Position numbers and translations under genes: made by a program. Below, piece by piece: positions 60,951 to 64,000 of a stretch of 64,000 nt of DNA. Position 1 is the stretch's first letter. Every line of letters starts with the position of its first letter. A model generated the notes under the pieces. It was given only the letters and a program-made list of their open reading frames with translations. It did no database searches and was not told the origin of the DNA. The stretch is from CAZUWH01 sp964624075 (GTDB taxonomy: Bacteria; Pseudomonadota; Alphaproteobacteria; Rhodospirillales; Rhodospirillaceae): assembly GCA_964624075.1 (NCBI GenBank), contig CAZUWH010000010.1, positions 1-64,000 of the forward strand. The letters are read 5' to 3'.

Positions 60951-62083
60951 GCTGCCTCCATATCAGAAACAGTCACGGCCGGGCCCGCGTCACGGGCGAC
61001 GATCATGCCGACCGGCAGCGATGGCAGGCCGGCTTCAGCCAGCAGGCGCAGGGCATGTGCCACTTCAGCGGCAGGGACCACGGCCATCATGCCGATACCA
61101 CAATTAAACGTCCTTGCCATCTCGGACCACGCCACATTCCCTGCTGCTGCCAGCCAGCGGAAGACCGGCGGCAGTGGCCAAACCTTGGCGTCCAGAATCA
61201 CAGCACAGGTTTCCGGGATCACGCGCGGGATATTCTCGATCAGGCCACCCCCTGTAATATGCGCGAAAGCCTTGACCAGCCCAGCCCGGGCTAGTACCAG
61301 GCAAGGCTTCACATAGATGCGTGTCGGCACCAGCAACGCCTCGCCCAGGGTGATGCCAGGGGCAAACGGTGCTGGGTCGGCGTAGGATAATCCCTGCATG
61401 GCAACGATGCGCCGCACCAGCGCGTAACCGTTGGCATGGACCCCGCTGGATAGCAGCCCGAGCACGATATCACCGGGTGCCACTGTCTCGCCCATCACCA
61501 GGGCATCGCGTTCGACCACGCCGACCGCAAAGCCGGCCAGATCATAATCATTGTCGGCATACAGGCCAGGCATCTCGGCCGTTTCGCCACCGATCAGGGC
61601 GCAGCCAGCCTCCCGGCACCCTTCAGCAATGCCGGCGATCACTCGGGCGGCGACCGGAACATCCAGGCGTCCGGTTGCAAAATAGTCCAGGAAGAACAGC
61701 GGTTCCGCCCCCTGGACAACGAGATCGTTGACCGACATGGCCACGAGGTCGATCCCGATTGTATCAGGACTGGCGACAGCGATGGCAATCTTCAGCTTGG
61801 TACCGACTCCGTCTGTCGTCGCCACCAGAATCGGATCACGATAACCCGTTGCCTTGAGGTCGAACAGGGCCCCGAAACCACCCAGTCTGGCCGTGGTTCC
61901 TGCACGCACCGTGCTATCGGCCAGCGGCTTGATTCTCTGCACCAGGGCCTTGCCTGCATCGATATCGACTCCGGCCTCCCGGTAGCCAAGCCCGTCCGCG
62001 GGATGACCGGCATGTCCGGAAGCCAGCCTGGAAGAATGGGAGGGGGTGGAAATAATGTCCTCGTCTGCTAAAATACAAAGCAT
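60938..62083 (-). CDS. purM: phosphoribosylformylglycinamidine cyclo-ligase
   Basis: AIR synthetase of the purine pathway. Motifs: Y-R-E-A-G-V-D-I-D-A-G, V-A-T-T-D-G-V-G-T-K-L-K-I-A, D-L-V-A-M-S-V-N-D, G-G-E-T-A-E-M-P-G-L-Y, L-L-S-S-G-V-H-A-N-G-Y and H-I-T-G-G-G-L-I-E-N-I-P-R. At 381 residues there is an N-terminal extension of about 30 residues over the usual start near G-L-G-Y-R-E-A-G, so the true start may lie downstream of 62083. Overlap with purN suggests one transcript. It is divergent from the DUF2066 gene. Confidence 0.93.
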   Translation of the reverse strand: MLCILADEDIISTPSHSSRLASGHAGHPADGLGYREAGVDIDAGKALVQRIKPLADSTVRAGTTARLGGFGALFDLKATGYRDPILVATTDGVGTKLKIAIAVASPDTIGIDLVAMSVNDLVVQGAEPLFFLDYFATGRLDVPVAARVIAGIAEGCREAGCALIGGETAEMPGLYADNDYDLAGFAVGVVERDALVMGETVAPGDIVLGLLSSGVHANGYALVRRIVAMQGLSYADPAPFAPGITLGEALLVPTRIYVKPCLVLARAGLVKAFAHITGGGLIENIPRVIPETCAVILDAKVWPLPPVFRWLAAAGNVAWSEMARTFNCGIGMMAVVPAAEVAHALRLLAEAGLPSLPVGMIVARDAGPAVTVSDMEAAWRG

Positions 62084-62119
62084 GTCCTGTTAAACATACT
62101 TCATTCGGTTGGGTTTGCA

Positions 62120-63421
62120 ATGGCTGTCTTGCCTCTCTTCTTCCGCCTGTTGGCGATGCCGGCGCGGCGGAAAAACATGGACGCCTCCCCGGGGCGGACG
62201 TCCGGTCACGCCGCTCTTGATAGAAGACCGCCTGCGAAGGAAGGAAGCCGTTCTGTCCGCTCCGGCTTCCGCGCCGCTTTGTGGTTCGTTGTCATGGTTA
62301 TGACGATGATTTGGGGCTGGCCAGCGGCACACTCTCCAGCTGCAAAAGCTGCGGACGGGGGTGGCTTTACCGTCAGCGGTATTTCCGTTGATGTCATGGC
62401 GTTCTCCCCGGCCGAAGCACGCCGTCGCGCCTTTGCCAAAGCCGAAGCGGAGGCGGTCCGCCAGCTCCTGGAACGACTGGTCGCGCCGGTCGACCATGGC
62501 CTTCTGCCATCTGTAATTGATGAGCAGGCAAGGCAAAGACTAATACGAGATGTAGCCGTGGAGGAGGAGAAGACGGCCACTGCGCATTATATCGCCCGGC
62601 TGTCGGTTCATTTCAGGCCGGCAGCGGTACGCGCCTATTTGCGAGCCATCAACGTTCCCTATGTCGAACCACCGACCCGTCCGATTCTGATCATCCCCCT
62701 GTTTCAGGCTGCGCCGTTTACCGCCTCGCGGTTATTGGATGAGGACAACCCGTGGCGAATGGCTTGGCAACGGCAGATGGGAACGGACAGCCTGATTCCC
62801 GTCATCGTGCCACCAGGTGACTCCCTTGATCGGAATACACTCTCGCCTGAACAGGTCATGGCGGGGGATTCCGTGGCTCTGGACAAGATGGTGCGCCGCA
62901 TGCGTGCCGAACGGGCCGTGGTGGTTCAGGCCACTGGTGCCAAACAGGCGGGCCGGCTGTCAGGGGTGGATGTGCAAATCCTGCCGCCGCATGATATGTT
63001 GCCATCCTTGGCTGAACACGTTGCCGCTGCATCGGGGGACGACATGACCGCCGTGCTTGACAAGGCTGTCCAGGTCGTCACAGGCTGGCTGGAAGCTGAC
63101 TGGCGTCAGTATGGTGCGATACGGGCCGCGGTGGGGCAGGGGAAAGGGCGGGAGCTGACCGTCATGGTCCCGGTTGATTCCCTGGCGGAATGGCTGGCCA
63201 TCAGGCATGATCTCGGCCGTGTCCGCCTGATCGTCCGGACCAGTGTGCAGGCCCTGACTCGCACGATGGTCCAGTTACACCTTCAGTATGCCGGCGAGGA
63301 GACTCAACTGACTGCCGTCTTGGCCCAACAGGGGCTGAAACTCGATGGTCATGGTCCGGTCCGGCGTCTGGTTCGCACAACAACTGGTGCCAGCCGGGTT
63401 CCCTCTGATCGCGGGGGATAA
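62120..63421 (+). CDS. DUF2066 domain-containing exported protein
   Basis: A protein of up to 433 residues, function unknown. A membrane or signal segment (F-R-A-A-L-W-F-V-V-M-V-M-T-M-I-W-G-W-P-A-A) near residues 50-70 is followed by the DUF2066 domain: F-T-V-S-G-I-S-V-D-V, A-E-A-R-R-R-A-F-A-K-A-E-A-E-A, L-I-I-P-L-F-Q and N-P-W-R-M-A-W. The start is uncertain: 62120 leaves only 36 bases to the divergent purM, and Met codons at 62156 and 62177 are alternatives. It sits between purM and a CDP-alcohol phosphatidyltransferase gene, the usual Rhodospirillales order. Confidence 0.8.
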   Translation: MAVLPLFFRLLAMPARRKNMDASPGRTSGHAALDRRPPAKEGSRSVRSGFRAALWFVVMVMTMIWGWPAAHSPAAKAADGGGFTVSGISVDVMAFSPAEARRRAFAKAEAEAVRQLLERLVAPVDHGLLPSVIDEQARQRLIRDVAVEEEKTATAHYIARLSVHFRPAAVRAYLRAINVPYVEPPTRPILIIPLFQAAPFTASRLLDEDNPWRMAWQRQMGTDSLIPVIVPPGDSLDRNTLSPEQVMAGDSVALDKMVRRMRAERAVVVQATGAKQAGRLSGVDVQILPPHDMLPSLAEHVAAASGDDMTAVLDKAVQVVTGWLEADWRQYGAIRAAVGQGKGRELTVMVPVDSLAEWLAIRHDLGRVRLIVRTSVQALTRTMVQLHLQYAGEETQLTAVLAQQGLKLDGHGPVRRLVRTTTGASRVPSDRGG

Positions 63422-63566
63422 GGGAAGTGTTCCGCTTTCCGCCCCTCCGGTGCTGGCGGAGCGTGACACCACCGCAGCCCTGGTTTTACAGGTATGCAGA
63501 AGGGGGCGTGGGGGGGTGGGTGCCCTGCTGGTATGTGGTGCAATTGAAACGTTCACGACGTGGTGA

Positions 63567-64000
63567 ATGAGCGTCAAAGTCATTCCAAACAGTCTCACTC
63601 TGATTCGACTGCTGGCAGCGCCGGTAATGGTCTGGCTGATCGGCGAAGGCATGATGGCGGCCGCTTTCTGGCTGTTTGCCGCTGCCGCTCTGACCGACGC
63701 TGCCGATGGAGCCATCGCCAAGATGTTCGATGCCCGCACATGCGTCGGAAGCTATTTAGATCCCCTGGCCGACAAGGCCCTTCTGGTGGGTGTTTACGTG
63801 TCCTTTGGATTTGCTGGTTATCTGCCGCGCTGGCTGGTCATTTTGGTTGTATTTCGCGATATTCTGATCGTTGGCGGAGCGATTCTTTACGAACTGGTCA
63901 TTGGCAACCTGGTCATGCGGCCCCTCTTGATCAGCAAGATGAATACGTTGGGACAGATCGTTCTGGCCGGAACAGTCCTGGGAGGCACCGGGCTCGGCAT
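63567..64000 (+). CDS. CDP-alcohol phosphatidyltransferase family protein, partial
   Basis: The start of a membrane enzyme of phospholipid head-group synthesis. From the ATG at 63567 it reads P-N-S-L-T-L-I-R-L-L-A-A-P and the catalytic motif D-A-A-D-G-A-I-A-K then G-S-Y-L-D-P-L-A-D-K, matching D-G-x2-A-(R/K)-x8-G-x3-D-x3-D with Lys in place of Arg. At least four helices are visible. The gene runs off the window at 64000. It may be a cardiolipin or phosphatidylglycerophosphate synthase-like protein; the Lys variant is common in the copy next to DUF2066. Confidence 0.85.
   Translation, partial: MSVKVIPNSLTLIRLLAAPVMVWLIGEGMMAAAFWLFAAAALTDAADGAIAKMFDARTCVGSYLDPLADKALLVGVYVSFGFAGYLPRWLVILVVFRDILIVGGAILYELVIGNLVMRPLLISKMNTLGQIVLAGTVLGGTGLG

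Overview
The window is GC-rich DNA of an alphaproteobacterium, most likely from Rhodospirillales. The evidence is the gene content and order: gcrA, a JAMM peptidase and a DUF6476-like membrane protein next to rluD-rpoH, a GNAT-MutT fusion, hisC-tyrA, purM-purN, glpX-recJ, and a DUF2066 gene beside a CDP-alcohol phosphatidyltransferase. Housekeeping genes are intact. Three accessory blocks are full of frameshifts, stops and internal deletions, so the genome looks to be in an intermediate stage of gene loss, as in a lineage turning host-associated or specialised. Because neighbouring housekeeping frames are clean, global sequencing error is not a good explanation. There is one assembly gap (N run at 16679-16688).

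Left edge (1-1402): a toprim-like primase remnant, a degraded reading frame of unknown identity, and then the most unusual object in the window, a tandem array at about 599-1120. It consists of roughly 29 half-units of 18 nt. Each half-unit has a 9-nt conserved core (consensus GAGWGAACC) followed by a 9-nt segment that differs every time. In the best-kept parts the cores alternate between an A-type and a T-type, giving a 36-nt composite period. A hairpin with a T-run closes the array, and a tRNA-Lys gene lies just beyond with its 3' end facing the array, as at an integrated element. The geometry resembles the recently described TIGR (tandem interspaced guide RNA) arrays of TIGR-Tas systems more than any CRISPR array.

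1403-16840: decayed multiheme cytochrome c and nrsF; intact gorA, moaA and mgtA; then a decayed export-like block (ATP-grasp protein, three TolC-family proteins, FHA protein with a gap). 16989-32000: phasin, tandem cold-shock-domain protein, gcrA, JAMM peptidase, rluD, rpoH, class A penicillin-binding protein, prfC, GNAT-MutT, UbiH-like hydroxylase, tRNA-His. 32480-46040: Xre/ParS-like protein, matB, accD, trpA, trpB, ftsK, an aminotransferase, tyrA, hisC.

46345-53765: a ruined nitrogen-fixation cluster. On the minus strand lie nifE', nifN', nifX', nifX-associated gene, DUF683 gene, fdxB', nifQ, nifV', nifW'; on the plus strand lie nifD' and nifK'. nifE and nifD are both 5'-truncated and joined head to head, and nifH is absent. 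Only nifQ and the nifX-associated gene look intact, so this cluster can no longer make nitrogenase. 53944-64000: hldE, two RNA methyltransferase genes, recJ, glpX, purN, purM, a DUF2066 gene and the start of a CDP-alcohol phosphatidyltransferase gene.

Intergenic spaces carry at least three families of dispersed hairpin repeats. One copy ends inside nifW. Three long perfect inverted repeats stand out, two of them inside decaying nif genes.
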